Below are positions 6,976 through 15,030 of a DNA stretch of 16,829 nt, one piece after another. Source of the DNA: an uncultured Eubacterium sp. (GTDB lineage Bacteria; Bacillota; Clostridia; Lachnospirales; Lachnospiraceae). The DNA lies in the NCBI GenBank assembly GCA_905236295.1, contig CAJOQF010000053.1, positions 1 through 16,829 of the forward strand, in the 5' to 3' direction. The translations under genes were made by a program, and so were the position numbers. Below the pieces are notes generated by a model, which was not told the DNA's origin, ran no database searches, and saw nothing but the letters and a program-made list of their open reading frames with translations. Positions within the stretch are counted from its first letter, which is position 1; each line of letters begins with the position of its first letter.

Positions 6976-7712
6976 ACTTTTACACCTCTAATTATCCTGT
7001 CTGAAATCCAAAATCCGAACATATAGACCAGCAGACACATTGTCATTATCATCACTCCTTTAAGGTTGTGATACAGGGGATCGAGATATCCTCCAAAAGA
7101 AATCGAAACATAGAACATAACTCCAAGCGGTACCAGATTCATAATGCGGCTTTCAAGACGCTTTGAGGTCATGGCAGTGTAAATTTCTTTTGAAATCTCA
7201 ATTTTATCTCCCATCTTCTTTACTGTTTTTCCGATGATTCCCGTAAAATCGCCTCCGCTGCGCTTTGCGAACCGCATGACCTGACAAAAATTTTTTACAT
7301 CCGAGATATCGCTTCTATTTCCAAAATCATCTATCAGATCTTCTATGTTCTCGTTCACGCTTATCGCCTGGTTCATATTGTGAAGCTCCTTCGTCATATA
7401 TCCGTCGTCACCGTAGAGTATTCGCATATCACGCTCTGCTTCCTTCCACGCATTTTCAAGGGAATATCCGGCAAGCAATGCTCCGCTTACACTCTGCATT
7501 GCCTCCCTGAATTGCAGGTTTAGTGCCTGTTTTCTTTTTAACCTGCATTCTTCGGCACTTCTCTTTAACCAAAACGGCACCACAATGACAGCTGCCGCCA
7601 TTACCCATGCGCTTCTATAAAATAACAAAGCCACGACAAACACTATGATAAGCGCCTGCGCAATATACTTTATTTTCTGCGAATTGGTGAGCTCATATAC
7701 GCTGTAATCCAT
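6972..7712 (-). CDS. TadB-like type II secretion F-family platform protein
   Basis: A 246-residue membrane protein with two N-terminal hydrophobic segments (about residues 17-31 and 36-48), a cytoplasmic T2SSF domain (about 60-185, including MQSVSGALLAGYSLENAW and MRFAKRSGGDF) and two C-terminal membrane segments (about 191-207 and 218-236). It pairs with the next gene product, TadC, as the platform of the Tad machine. The ATG at 7712 lies inside the end of tadA (20-base overlap), with GGAGG 7 bases upstream. TadB is the first of the two F-family proteins, as in other Tad loci. Confidence 0.9.
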   Translation of the reverse strand: MDYSVYELTNSQKIKYIAQALIIVFVVALLFYRSAWVMAAAVIVVPFWLKRSAEECRLKRKQALNLQFREAMQSVSGALLAGYSLENAWKEAERDMRILYGDDGYMTKELHNMNQAISVNENIEDLIDDFGNRSDISDVKNFCQVMRFAKRSGGDFTGIIGKTVKKMGDKIEISKEIYTAMTSKRLESRIMNLVPLGVMFYVSISFGGYLDPLYHNLKGVMIMTMCLLVYMFGFWISDRIIRGVKV

Positions 7713-8943
7713 AGTTACGCCTCCACTTCCCGGTGTTAATCAGATCCCCCTTCTTAATCCACATGGCATTAAGACCACCTTTGCCGTCATCCTTAAAATC
7801 TATCTCATACAGGGGATTGAGTTCTATCTCTCCCCCGTGATACGGCATCATCTCCGATATTCCAAGCAACCTCCTGCTCTTATCCTTCAGCCTTCCAAGG
7901 TGAACGATTATATCGATTCCCTCTGCAATCTGTGAGCGGATCGCCTCAAGCGGAATATCCATTCCCATCATCACCATGGTCTCTAATCGGTGAACCATGT
8001 CTTTTGGGGAATTGCTGTGTCCGGTACTCAGACTTCCATCATGTCCGGTCTGCATGCTCTGTAACATATCAAGCGCCTCCGCCCCTCTGACCTCGCCCAC
8101 AATAATACGGTCAGGTCTCATTCTCAAAGCAGTCTTTATGAGCTGCCTGATGCTTATTGCACTCATACCTTCGAAATTTGCTGCCCTCGCTTCGAGCCTT
8201 ACCAGATTTGGTTTGCCTAGCAGCCTGAGCTCAGCTGAATCCTCGATTGTAAGTATCCTCTCGTCATCGGGAATATACGCAGACAACGCGTTTAGAAAAG
8301 TTGTTTTGCCGGAACTTGTCCCTCCGGAAATGATCAAGTTATATTTTCTGCAGACCAGTTCCTTTAAAAAATCCGCCACCTCTTCCGACAAAGCCTCCCA
8401 ACGGACAAGATCATCCATGGAGATTGCATTTTTCGGAAACCGCCTTATTGAAACAGCCGGTCCATCGATGGAAATCGGTGACAACACAATGTTCACTCTC
8501 GAGCCGTCAGGTAATCTCGTATCCACGATGGGGTTTGACTCGTTGACCATTTTGTTGTTTCCACCGACCATCTGTTGAATGACATCTTCCAGCTTTTTCT
8601 CTGATACAAAGCATTTCTCCCACTTATATATTCTTCCGGCTTTTTCAAAAAATATATTTCTCCAGCCGTTTATAAGTATCTCTGTCACCTCGTCATCATC
8701 GAGAAGCTCCTGGATCACGTCAAACTTTCGCAGCGAATTGTAAATACTGTTTGCCAGTGACTTTCTCTCAGAAAGCGAGACCATTCGCGTTTTCTCCTCG
8801 CATTTTAAGACATGATCTATCTCTTCCCAGATCATGTCCTCCTCCATATCGGTGGTCATATCAAGGTTTGCGATAACTCGCTCCCGCAACTGATTCAGGT
8901 ATTCACCCGGTCGATCCCTTATGGGGTGATTCTTACTCTTCAT
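7693..8943 (-). CDS. tadA: TadA/CpaF secretion ATPase
   Basis: A 416-residue cytoplasmic AAA-like ATPase that powers pilus assembly. All family motifs are intact: Walker A GGTSSGKTT (207-215), Asp box TIEDSAEL (232-239), Walker B region RPDRIIVGEVRG (276-287) and His box TGHDGSLSTGHS (299-310). The N-terminal domain carries the usual ILINGWRNIFFE segment (about 89-100). The start is placed at ATG 8943: GGAGG at 8955-8959 is 11 bases upstream. A GTG at 8953-8955 would touch that binding site directly and is less likely. The gene overlaps the TadZ stop by 11 bases and the TadB start by 20, so the three are coupled. Confidence 0.95.
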   Translation of the reverse strand: MKSKNHPIRDRPGEYLNQLRERVIANLDMTTDMEEDMIWEEIDHVLKCEEKTRMVSLSERKSLANSIYNSLRKFDVIQELLDDDEVTEILINGWRNIFFEKAGRIYKWEKCFVSEKKLEDVIQQMVGGNNKMVNESNPIVDTRLPDGSRVNIVLSPISIDGPAVSIRRFPKNAISMDDLVRWEALSEEVADFLKELVCRKYNLIISGGTSSGKTTFLNALSAYIPDDERILTIEDSAELRLLGKPNLVRLEARAANFEGMSAISIRQLIKTALRMRPDRIIVGEVRGAEALDMLQSMQTGHDGSLSTGHSNSPKDMVHRLETMVMMGMDIPLEAIRSQIAEGIDIIVHLGRLKDKSRRLLGISEMMPYHGGEIELNPLYEIDFKDDGKGGLNAMWIKKGDLINTGKWRRNYGLQRI

Positions 8944-9943
8944 CCTCAAAAACACCTCCGTTCTTTCTAAGCCATAGGTTTACGAGCTGCCTGTACCTGC
9001 CGCCCGTCACCTCCTCATACAGCGGTTCTCCGATTTTCTGATTCTGTTCAGTATCATCGCGATATAAAACAGGAATCGCTATTTCTCCTTCTGCTGCCAG
9101 ACTGAGGTTTTCTTTGAATTTATCAATTGAAACCCTTTCCATGGTACCGGATCCAGATATCAGCACCCGGATATCACAATCTAAAAATACCTTTAAAATT
9201 CCCTCTGTTATCTCGCCAAGATCATAGATAATATAATCGAACAGACCCTGCGACCGTATAAACTCGGTAAGCGCATCTAAATCCTTATCCTTCACCTCAG
9301 ACGCCTGGGCACACTGTGACAGTGGCATTATCACCTGCATATCACCGAAGTCCCTTAAGAACTGTCTAATCTCACCGATCGCCTGTCCTCTGTTCATATG
9401 ACACAAGAGATCCCCCAATCCCTCGCCGTCAACCAATCCGAACGCCTTGACGTAATCCTGATTTGCTTTCAGGTTAATATAGATTACTTTTGATTCCTCC
9501 GCTAACGCATTTCCAAGCGACATCGCATAGCATGTATTCTCCGGATTTCCACCCGGTGAATATATGCAGATCACCTTGCCTCTCTGCACATACGGATTAA
9601 AATCTCTTGTCATCACCGACTCCCAGGCCTTTGTCCTGTAGAGTTCGTTAAGAAGGGCGGATACGCTGCGGTACTTGAACACACCCGACATATGATGAAA
9701 CTCCTTAGGCAGGCGCTCCTCACACAACAGCACACATCTGCCCTCATATTCTTCTAAAAGCGCCTTAGTCCAGAAGCCTCTGCCAAACACCCAAAAATCA
9801 ATGTTTTTTTGAGCCCCAAATCCCTCCTCACTTGTAATTCCGACAAATCGCAAACTTCTTCCCAATCCCACCTGAGCCTGTCGGATAAATTTTTTTACAT
9901 AATCCGCTTCCTGATCACATAAAGCTACCCTTTTAATTCCCAA
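8933..9943 (-). CDS. TadZ/CpaE-like ParA/MinD-fold protein with degenerate P-loop
   Basis: A 336-residue protein in the place of TadZ, which in Tad systems localises the assembly machine. Residues 1 to about 115 look like an atypical receiver-like domain (IKRVALCDQEADYVKKF). From about 123 comes a MinD/ParA-type fold: RGKVICIYSPGGNPENTCYA. The segment aligned with the deviant Walker A has GGNPENT instead of a GG.GKT form, so the phosphate-binding lysine is missing. A later YIIYDLGEI resembles Walker B. The start is TTG at 9941-9943, with AGGAG at 9951-9955 exactly 7 bases upstream. The frame stays open further upstream, but that region overlaps the previous gene and lacks a binding site. Location in the operon supports the assignment; ATP hydrolysis is doubtful. 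Confidence 0.78.
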   Translation of the reverse strand: MGIKRVALCDQEADYVKKFIRQAQVGLGRSLRFVGITSEEGFGAQKNIDFWVFGRGFWTKALLEEYEGRCVLLCEERLPKEFHHMSGVFKYRSVSALLNELYRTKAWESVMTRDFNPYVQRGKVICIYSPGGNPENTCYAMSLGNALAEESKVIYINLKANQDYVKAFGLVDGEGLGDLLCHMNRGQAIGEIRQFLRDFGDMQVIMPLSQCAQASEVKDKDLDALTEFIRSQGLFDYIIYDLGEITEGILKVFLDCDIRVLISGSGTMERVSIDKFKENLSLAAEGEIAIPVLYRDDTEQNQKIGEPLYEEVTGGRYRQLVNLWLRKNGGVFEDEE

Positions 9944-9950
9944 TACTGCT

Positions 9951-9955
9951 CTCCT
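9951..9955 (-). promoter_or_regulatory. Ribosome binding site that fixes the TTG start of tadZ-like gene
   Basis: AGGAG on the minus strand, 7 bases before TTG 9943 and just after the stop of prepilin peptidase 1. No ATG or GTG has comparable spacing. Confidence 0.7.
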
Positions 9956-9957
9956 CT

Positions 9958-10521
9958 CTAAAAGTATTCCATTGCAATACAAATGATATATGCCGTAAAA
10001 ATTGCCGGAGAAAAATGCATGAGACTTGAAGCGTCCACATCCTTATAAGGCCTGATCTTCCTGGTTTTAAGACACACTTTCACATAATCGGAAAATACGA
10101 AAGCGCGATACAGAAGCTTTTGTTCCCTAAAAAGCTTTATCAGTGCAAAAACCCCACCAACCAAAAACGATAAAACAATTACCTGCAGCATCTGCGTCCG
10201 TCCCAAAAACAAACCCATAACCGCAAACAGCTTTATATCACCTGCACCTAATACATGGATTAAAAAAAAGAAATAAAGTAATAGAATCGGGAGAACCATG
10301 CTCCCAAGAGTAGTCCCTATCGCTCTCAGCCCATGAAAGCTGATCGAAAGATTGAATCCTGCGATAAGTCCCGCGACTATCAGCACATTAGGAATGCGCT
10401 TTGTCCTTAAGTCAAAGCTTACAGCTACTGCCAGGTAGACTATAAGCATGGTCTCAAGTATCCAAGATAAAACCACCCCCTGTATTGTATCCAGTAAAAC
10501 CAATAACCACGATTTGACCAT
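9958..10521 (-). CDS. Prepilin peptidase 1 (TadV/CpaA-like, peptidase family A24), first gene of the Tad operon
   Basis: A 187-residue polytopic membrane protease. Catalytic aspartates are visible as Asp37 in SFDLRTKRIPN and Asp95 in GAGD (92-95), and the C-terminal HFSPAIFTAY segment is typical of the TadV/CpaA group. A loop of about 30 basic residues (140-165) precedes the last helix. The start is uncertain: ATG at 10521 follows the promoter closely but has only a weak GGTCGG upstream, while an in-frame ATG at 10449 (residue 25) would still leave the catalytic region complete. It is expected to process Flp1 and perhaps the TadE-like proteins. A second A24 peptidase lies downstream in the same operon. 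Confidence 0.9.
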   Translation of the reverse strand: MVKSWLLVLLDTIQGVVLSWILETMLIVYLAVAVSFDLRTKRIPNVLIVAGLIAGFNLSISFHGLRAIGTTLGSMVLPILLLYFFFLIHVLGAGDIKLFAVMGLFLGRTQMLQVIVLSFLVGGVFALIKLFREQKLLYRAFVFSDYVKVCLKTRKIRPYKDVDASSLMHFSPAIFTAYIICIAMEYF

Positions 10522-10552
10522 GCCGACCGGATTCAGTCAGCAAGTGATTTGG

Positions 10553-10581
10553 AGTATAGACGCGAATAAAATATTTGTCTA
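10553..10581 (-). promoter_or_regulatory. Sigma-A promoter of the Tad pilus operon
   Basis: On the minus strand, -35 TAGACA (10576-10581) and -10 TATACT (10553-10558) are separated by exactly 17 bases. A-tracts directly upstream of the -35 box on this strand may help as an UP element. Predicted transcription start is about 25 bases before ATG 10521, leaving a short leader. Confidence 0.78.
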
Positions 10582-10605
10582 CCCTTTTTTGTTAAATTTT
10601 TTGTT

Positions 10606-10644
10606 TTTTGTAAGTATTTTACAAAATTTATTAGATAATTTTGT
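10606..10644. repeat. Overlapping AT-rich inverted repeats between the Tad and patatin promoters
   Basis: TTTTGTAA (10606-10613) and TTACAAAA (10619-10626) are perfect 8-bp arms 5 bases apart. ACAAAATT (10621-10628) and AATTTTGT (10637-10644) are a second perfect pair 8 bases apart, sharing the ACAAAA block. They lie between the -35 boxes of the two divergent promoters. They may be operator sites, but the region is very AT-rich and chance is possible. Confidence 0.4.
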
Positions 10645-10679
10645 TAAAAAAACCTATGTTTTCTTTATCTTATTTTAGT

Positions 10680-10708
10680 TTGACTCACAAACTATTTTGA
10701 TGTAGTAT
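10680..10708 (+). promoter_or_regulatory. Sigma-A promoter of the patatin-like gene
   Basis: -35 TTGACT (10680-10685) and -10 TAGTAT (10703-10708) with a 17-base spacer, about 60 bases before the start codon. It is divergent from the Tad promoter; the two -35 boxes are about 100 bases apart. Confidence 0.7.
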
Positions 10709-10770
10709 TAGAGTACTTGTTTGAATAATTATTCTCTTTTTGGGGAAGACCTTGAAGAAAGGATTATGAT

Positions 10771-11628
10771 ATGAAATACGGACTTATCGTCGAGGGCGGT
10801 GGCATGAAATGCGCATACGGCGCAGCTATCCTCGACAGATTTTTGGATGAAAAAATAAGTTTTGATTATTGTATCGGTATTTCGGCAGGCTCTGCAAACC
10901 TTGCATCTTTCCTTGCCGGACAGCGTGACAGAAACAGGCGCTACTATGTAGAACATTCCGACGATCCGAGATACTTAAGCCTAAGAAACTATTTTAAGAC
11001 CGGATCACTCTTTGGTCTCGACTATATTTACAGCTATATGACAAACTCCGACGGTCCGGATCCATTGGATTTCCCGGCACTTCAAAGAGACAATACCGAA
11101 TATGAGATTGTCACGACAGACGGAGCTACCGGAAAGCCTGTATATCTTAATAAAAGTCATATGGTTCAGGATGACTATTGGGCGGTAAAAGCCAGCTGCG
11201 CTCTACCTGCCGCTTGTAAACCAGTCAAACACGACGGGTTTACATTTTTTGACGGAGGTGTCTCGGATTCTCTTCCGATTGAGCGTGCACTCGAAAAAGG
11301 CTGCGACAAAGTGGTAGTCGTTATGTCCAAACCAAAGGGATATGTTAAAAAACCTCAGGGTGGACGCTGGTTTTATAAAATTGCATGCCGCAAATACCCT
11401 GCCATCGTAAATGCTTTGGACAATCGCCATATAATGTACTCGAGGGAATTAAACCGACTCTATGAACTTGAAAAAGAAGGAAAAGTTTTCCTCTACATGA
11501 TGTCAAGGGATATAGATATCTCAGTCTACACCAAGGACAAGGCAATCATTCAGAGCGTATACGATCTCGGACTCGAGGATTATGAGACTCTGCGACCGGA
11601 GCTGCACAGGTTTTTGGATATTGAATAA
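10771..11628 (+). CDS. Patatin-like phospholipase family protein
   Basis: A 285-residue predicted lipid acyl hydrolase with the Ser-Asp dyad of the family. The oxyanion loop is EGGGMKCAYG (8-17), the nucleophile elbow is GISAGS (36-41, Ser38), and the dyad aspartate is in DGG (161-163). There is no signal peptide or membrane segment, so it is likely cytoplasmic, like many bacterial RssA/YjjU-type patatins. Its substrate cannot be told. The start ATG at 10771 has AAAGGA 7 bases upstream. It has its own promoter and terminator and is a single-gene unit, so no functional link to the divergent pilus operon is implied by the layout beyond a shared intergenic region. Confidence 0.92.
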   Translation: MKYGLIVEGGGMKCAYGAAILDRFLDEKISFDYCIGISAGSANLASFLAGQRDRNRRYYVEHSDDPRYLSLRNYFKTGSLFGLDYIYSYMTNSDGPDPLDFPALQRDNTEYEIVTTDGATGKPVYLNKSHMVQDDYWAVKASCALPAACKPVKHDGFTFFDGGVSDSLPIERALEKGCDKVVVVMSKPKGYVKKPQGGRWFYKIACRKYPAIVNALDNRHIMYSRELNRLYELEKEGKVFLYMMSRDIDISVYTKDKAIIQSVYDLGLEDYETLRPELHRFLDIE

Positions 11629-11644
11629 TTAGCTCTAAAGAATA

Positions 11645-11700
11645 TAAAAAAAGGCTGCACCCTGCAGGAAATTTCCCGCAGAGCGCAGCTTTCTTATTTT
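11645..11700. terminator. Bidirectional terminator between the patatin gene and the ABC operon
   Basis: A long interrupted hairpin: GCTGC (11654-11658) pairs with GCAGC (11685-11689), CTGC with GCAG inside it, and GGAAA with TTTCC at the tip. Downstream on the plus strand is TTTCTTATTTT; on the minus strand it is followed by CCTTTTTTTATATT. It sits 20 bases after the patatin stop and just before the convergent permease stop, so it can serve both. Confidence 0.75.
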
Positions 11701-11712
11701 ACCGGTACTTAC

Positions 11713-13743
11713 CTAATCATAAGTAACCTCATCCTCATAAACGTAATCCGGCGATTTATATTTTGCAGTTTCGATCAGCTTCTTGATATTTTTACATCTG
11801 TCGTTAAATAATACGCTGACCTCAAAATCATATTTACCTGTAGGCATACCGTTTACGTTAAGATTCTGCCATACCGACGTACCATATGAGGTCAATACAC
11901 TCGTTGAATCGCTGTAACCATTTATTACTGTTTCATACTTGCTGTTGACGGTTTCGAGTGCCTGTGTAACAGAACCTAACAGATTCATATAATTAAAAGT
12001 TTCTGTCGAACTGTCCTCTTTAACAAAATCAATGGTTCTGTATGTTATATATCCGGCATCGATATCCTTGGTCAGAGCCTTCGCAAATGCAGCAACCTCT
12101 GCCTCTTCATATGATCTGTCATCGCTGGTAGATTCTATCTGAATGCTATCTTCACCATATACTCTCTCGTCCATCTGTATCTGACCCCAGCTCCAGTCAA
12201 CATTTTTATAGTAGTCCACACTTAAATCCTCTTTCAAGGCTTCCTTGCCGAACTTTTCTTCAAAAATGTTCAGATAGTATGCCGCCTGATCTTCCTCGGC
12301 AACAAGCTTGTCCGAAACCGGAATATGATAGGATCGTCTTATTATTTTGCCGTTTTTGAGTATATAAGCAAGGTTTATATAGGTTCCATATGTATAATTC
12401 TTATCCGTAACCTCCATTCCCTCATTAGTTGAATCATAGTCAAGGTTCTGATATCCCTTCCGATTGTCAACTATGCATTTGTGCAGGTTTATAATTCCGT
12501 CCAGTTCCTCAGCGGTATCAACATCCACAATATATCTGTCATTTTCAATGAACGCTTCCTGTACCTGGTCTGACTCCGGAACATATGTAACCATTCCATA
12601 ACCGTTCACCTTACCAATAGCAAAGAGCACTGCAATCAATGCGCATCCTATCACCCACTCAAGGATAAATCGTTTTGTGAAAATCTTAAATGCTTTAAAG
12701 AGAAGCATCTGAACGATCATCACGCATAAAAATGTGAACACAAATAATAAAACAATAAACAGCACAAACTGAGCACTTGCTGTCATGGTTCTTGCGTCGG
12801 CTGTCAGTGAGCTGAGAAGGAGTGCGGCTGAACTTCCTGCGCAAAATGCCACTCCCCATCTCGCAACAGGTCTCAGGCATCTGAATGCACTTGCATTTCC
12901 CGCAACCTCTATCTGACGTTTTTTGTAGAGGACATATCCAAATACCGCCAATGCAACAAATACCAGCAAATATATAACCAGTGCTAACTCTCCTGAAAAC
13001 GCCCCTGTCCCGGCTGTTTCTTCCGACACATCACCATAATTTTTATAGATACGGCATCTTGTCATCAGGAAAAACGCCGGACTTAGCACATCCGCAACAC
13101 TGGTGGACCCGAACGAAAAACTTCCCACTTGGTCAGCATTTACTCCAAATAAGAACAGGTCCGCAAAAAAGCTTACAATGCATCTTACTACAATGTATAC
13201 CAGGTTGACCGCACCGTAATAGAAGATGGTTGCAAGCCAATGTCCGCTTATCATGCAGCAAAGCACTGCGATGACATAGAATATTACCGAATACCCCATT
13301 GCATACAGCAACACCGGCAATAGATAACCGCCAACGATTACGCCACCCTTTGCCCAGAACGGGATGCTGATAAGAAAGATCACTATCTGTGGAACGATCA
13401 TAAACAGCAATCCTGTTATAAAGTTTGTGATATAGCTTTCCTTCCTTGATATAGGAAAGGCATGCATCATATTCGCCGATCTCGAACTAAAGAGAAAGGA
13501 AAAAACTGCAATTGCAGATAACAGGGCAAATACTATGATCTGTGGTACCGATGCGAGATTTGCAATGTCACCTGCCACACTATATGCCAGATCCTGCGGT
13601 TTCTCATCCAATGGCATCTGAACTATCATGGTCACTATTATATTAAAGAACAAAACTCCGAGATAGAGTGCCCAGACAGGCCACATTCTAAGTACAGTCT
13701 TTAAAAACAGCGTTTTATTAAAATAAGATGTTTTGGAACTCAT
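11713..13743 (-). CDS. ABC transporter permease of a YtrA-regulated operon (DUF6449-like C-terminus)
   Basis: A 676-residue membrane protein. Residues 1 to about 380 contain roughly nine hydrophobic segments (for example 21-41, 66-86, 108-130, 324-348 and 360-377) in the style of ABC-2 or YtrC/D-like permeases. The MMHAFPISRKESYITNF motif (92-108) is a common feature of such exporters in Firmicutes. Residues from about 385 are a large soluble domain, probably extracellular, rich in Asp, Glu and Tyr; I recall this arrangement from proteins labelled DUF6449 but did not search. The ATG at 13743 overlaps the end of the ATPase gene by 26 bases and has GGGGGTG upstream. It should form a transporter with that ATPase; the substrate is unknown, though related systems respond to cell envelope stress. 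Confidence 0.82.
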   Translation of the reverse strand: MSSKTSYFNKTLFLKTVLRMWPVWALYLGVLFFNIIVTMIVQMPLDEKPQDLAYSVAGDIANLASVPQIIVFALLSAIAVFSFLFSSRSANMMHAFPISRKESYITNFITGLLFMIVPQIVIFLISIPFWAKGGVIVGGYLLPVLLYAMGYSVIFYVIAVLCCMISGHWLATIFYYGAVNLVYIVVRCIVSFFADLFLFGVNADQVGSFSFGSTSVADVLSPAFFLMTRCRIYKNYGDVSEETAGTGAFSGELALVIYLLVFVALAVFGYVLYKKRQIEVAGNASAFRCLRPVARWGVAFCAGSSAALLLSSLTADARTMTASAQFVLFIVLLFVFTFLCVMIVQMLLFKAFKIFTKRFILEWVIGCALIAVLFAIGKVNGYGMVTYVPESDQVQEAFIENDRYIVDVDTAEELDGIINLHKCIVDNRKGYQNLDYDSTNEGMEVTDKNYTYGTYINLAYILKNGKIIRRSYHIPVSDKLVAEEDQAAYYLNIFEEKFGKEALKEDLSVDYYKNVDWSWGQIQMDERVYGEDSIQIESTSDDRSYEEAEVAAFAKALTKDIDAGYITYRTIDFVKEDSSTETFNYMNLLGSVTQALETVNSKYETVINGYSDSTSVLTSYGTSVWQNLNVNGMPTGKYDFEVSVLFNDRCKNIKKLIETAKYKSPDYVYEDEVTYD

Positions 13744-14617
13744 AATTCACACCCCCTAACTCATATATGAAAATCTCTTCAAGTGTAAGCGGCAGAGTGT
13801 CAACAAAAAGCGCACCCATATTTTCCAGACAACCCTTGATAGCATCTGTCTTTCCTCTCACTATAAGCTCATGCACCCTACCTGTCTGCTTGCTGTAGAG
13901 CACCTTAAATTCATCTGCAAGTTTTGGCATATCTCCCTCAAATGCCACCTGAATCTTGCAAATATCCTCCTGAAGCTCATCCATAGATCTCTCCAAAAGA
14001 AGTTTTCCCTCATGCATTATGCCCACGTGGTCGCAGACATCCTCAAGTTCTCTTAAGTTGTGTGATGATACGAGCACTGTCATTCCCCTCTCTGCAACAT
14101 CGCTCATAAGTATGCTCCATATCTGGCGTCTCATCACCGGGTCAAGACCGTCCACCGGCTCATCAAGTAAAAATAACTTTGGGCGAATGCACATTGAAAC
14201 CCAAAACATCGCCTGTTTTTTCATACCCTTTGACATTGTTCGGATACTCTTCTTTTTGTCTATCTTCGGAAAATAGGATTCTATCCTCTTAAACAGATCA
14301 TTGTCATATCCCGGATACAGACCGGCATAAAATTTTCTCATATCCTCAACTGACGCCTGTGGAAAATAAAACAGATCATCCGGAATGTATGCAATCTCTG
14401 ACTTTACCTTAGAGTTTTCATAAACCGGCTCTCCGTCGATCAGTATCTTTCCGCTGTCCTGTCGGTATATTCCCATAAGGTGTCTCATTATGGTTGATTT
14501 ACCTGCGCCGTTCGGTCCGACCAGCCCATAGACCGCGCCACTTGGCACATTCATCGAAAGATTATCCAACGCCTTAAAGTTTTCGAATGTTTTTGTGACA
14601 TTGCTAACCTCAATCAT
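13718..14617 (-). CDS. ABC transporter ATP-binding protein (YtrB-like)
   Basis: A 299-residue nucleotide-binding subunit. Walker A is GPNGAGKS (34-41), the signature region MSKGMKKQ (128-135) replaces the classic LSGGQ, Walker B with catalytic Glu is LFLLDEPVDGLDP (148-160), and the switch His is in SSHNL (184-188). The degenerate signature is typical of the YtrB/EcsA type of exporter ATPases. A C-terminal domain of about 90 residues follows the ATPase core. It overlaps the GntR regulator gene by 4 bases (ATGA) and the permease gene by 26, so all three are translationally coupled. It energises the downstream permease. Confidence 0.93.
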   Translation of the reverse strand: MIEVSNVTKTFENFKALDNLSMNVPSGAVYGLVGPNGAGKSTIMRHLMGIYRQDSGKILIDGEPVYENSKVKSEIAYIPDDLFYFPQASVEDMRKFYAGLYPGYDNDLFKRIESYFPKIDKKKSIRTMSKGMKKQAMFWVSMCIRPKLFLLDEPVDGLDPVMRRQIWSILMSDVAERGMTVLVSSHNLRELEDVCDHVGIMHEGKLLLERSMDELQEDICKIQVAFEGDMPKLADEFKVLYSKQTGRVHELIVRGKTDAIKGCLENMGALFVDTLPLTLEEIFIYELGGVNYEFQNILF

Positions 14618-14982
14618 CTTTTCATATCCCCTTTCCGTCGAATCCTTTCTATAAGCTCATCCTTTTTCACCGCAAGAAATATCAGCTCCTCGACAATCTC
14701 GTCAAATTTCTGCAAAAGTTTATTCTTTCTTGGCGAGTCCTCAGGCATGCGGTCTGTAACAAAAGTCCCACGTCCTGTCACCTTGTAGATATACCCTTCT
14801 GCCTCGAGCTCACGGTAAGCTCTCTGCACAGTGTTTGGATTCATGGCAAGCGTAGCCGCAAGTTCTCTCACGGATGGAAGCTTCTCGTTGGCGGCCAGGC
14901 CGCCCGTTGTTATAAGCTTTATTATGTTTAGCTTAATCTGCTCATAAAACGGATGGCTGTCACGATAGTTTATCTGTATCAT
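14614..14982 (-). CDS. GntR family transcriptional regulator, YtrA subfamily
   Basis: A 122-residue repressor-type protein with an N-terminal winged helix (about residues 9-76) containing LPSVRELAATLAMNPNTVQRAYRELEAEGYI and GRGTFVTD. The short C-terminal helix region, without an effector domain, marks the YtrA subfamily, whose members usually repress their own ABC transporter operons and respond to envelope-active antibiotics. The ATG at 14982 has AGGAGG upstream. A consensus promoter and a 31-bp palindrome lie directly upstream, which supports autoregulation. The inducing signal cannot be read from sequence. Confidence 0.93.
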   Translation of the reverse strand: MIQINYRDSHPFYEQIKLNIIKLITTGGLAANEKLPSVRELAATLAMNPNTVQRAYRELEAEGYIYKVTGRGTFVTDRMPEDSPRKNKLLQKFDEIVEELIFLAVKKDELIERIRRKGDMKR

Positions 14983-15030
14983 GCTTCTCCCCTCCTGTTT
15001 TTACTGAATTCAAGATATAATGCAAAAAAA

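Noticed and set aside
7997..8578. 193-codon open frame on the plus strand
   Set aside because: It lies wholly antisense to the conserved motifs of tadA, and its translation is Ser/Pro/Leu-rich with no recognisable domain; typical shadow of a conserved gene.
10448..10678. 76-codon plus-strand frame across the Tad promoter region
   Set aside because: It runs through the start of prepilin peptidase 1, the promoter and AT-rich DNA; the Phe/Leu-rich translation reflects base composition.
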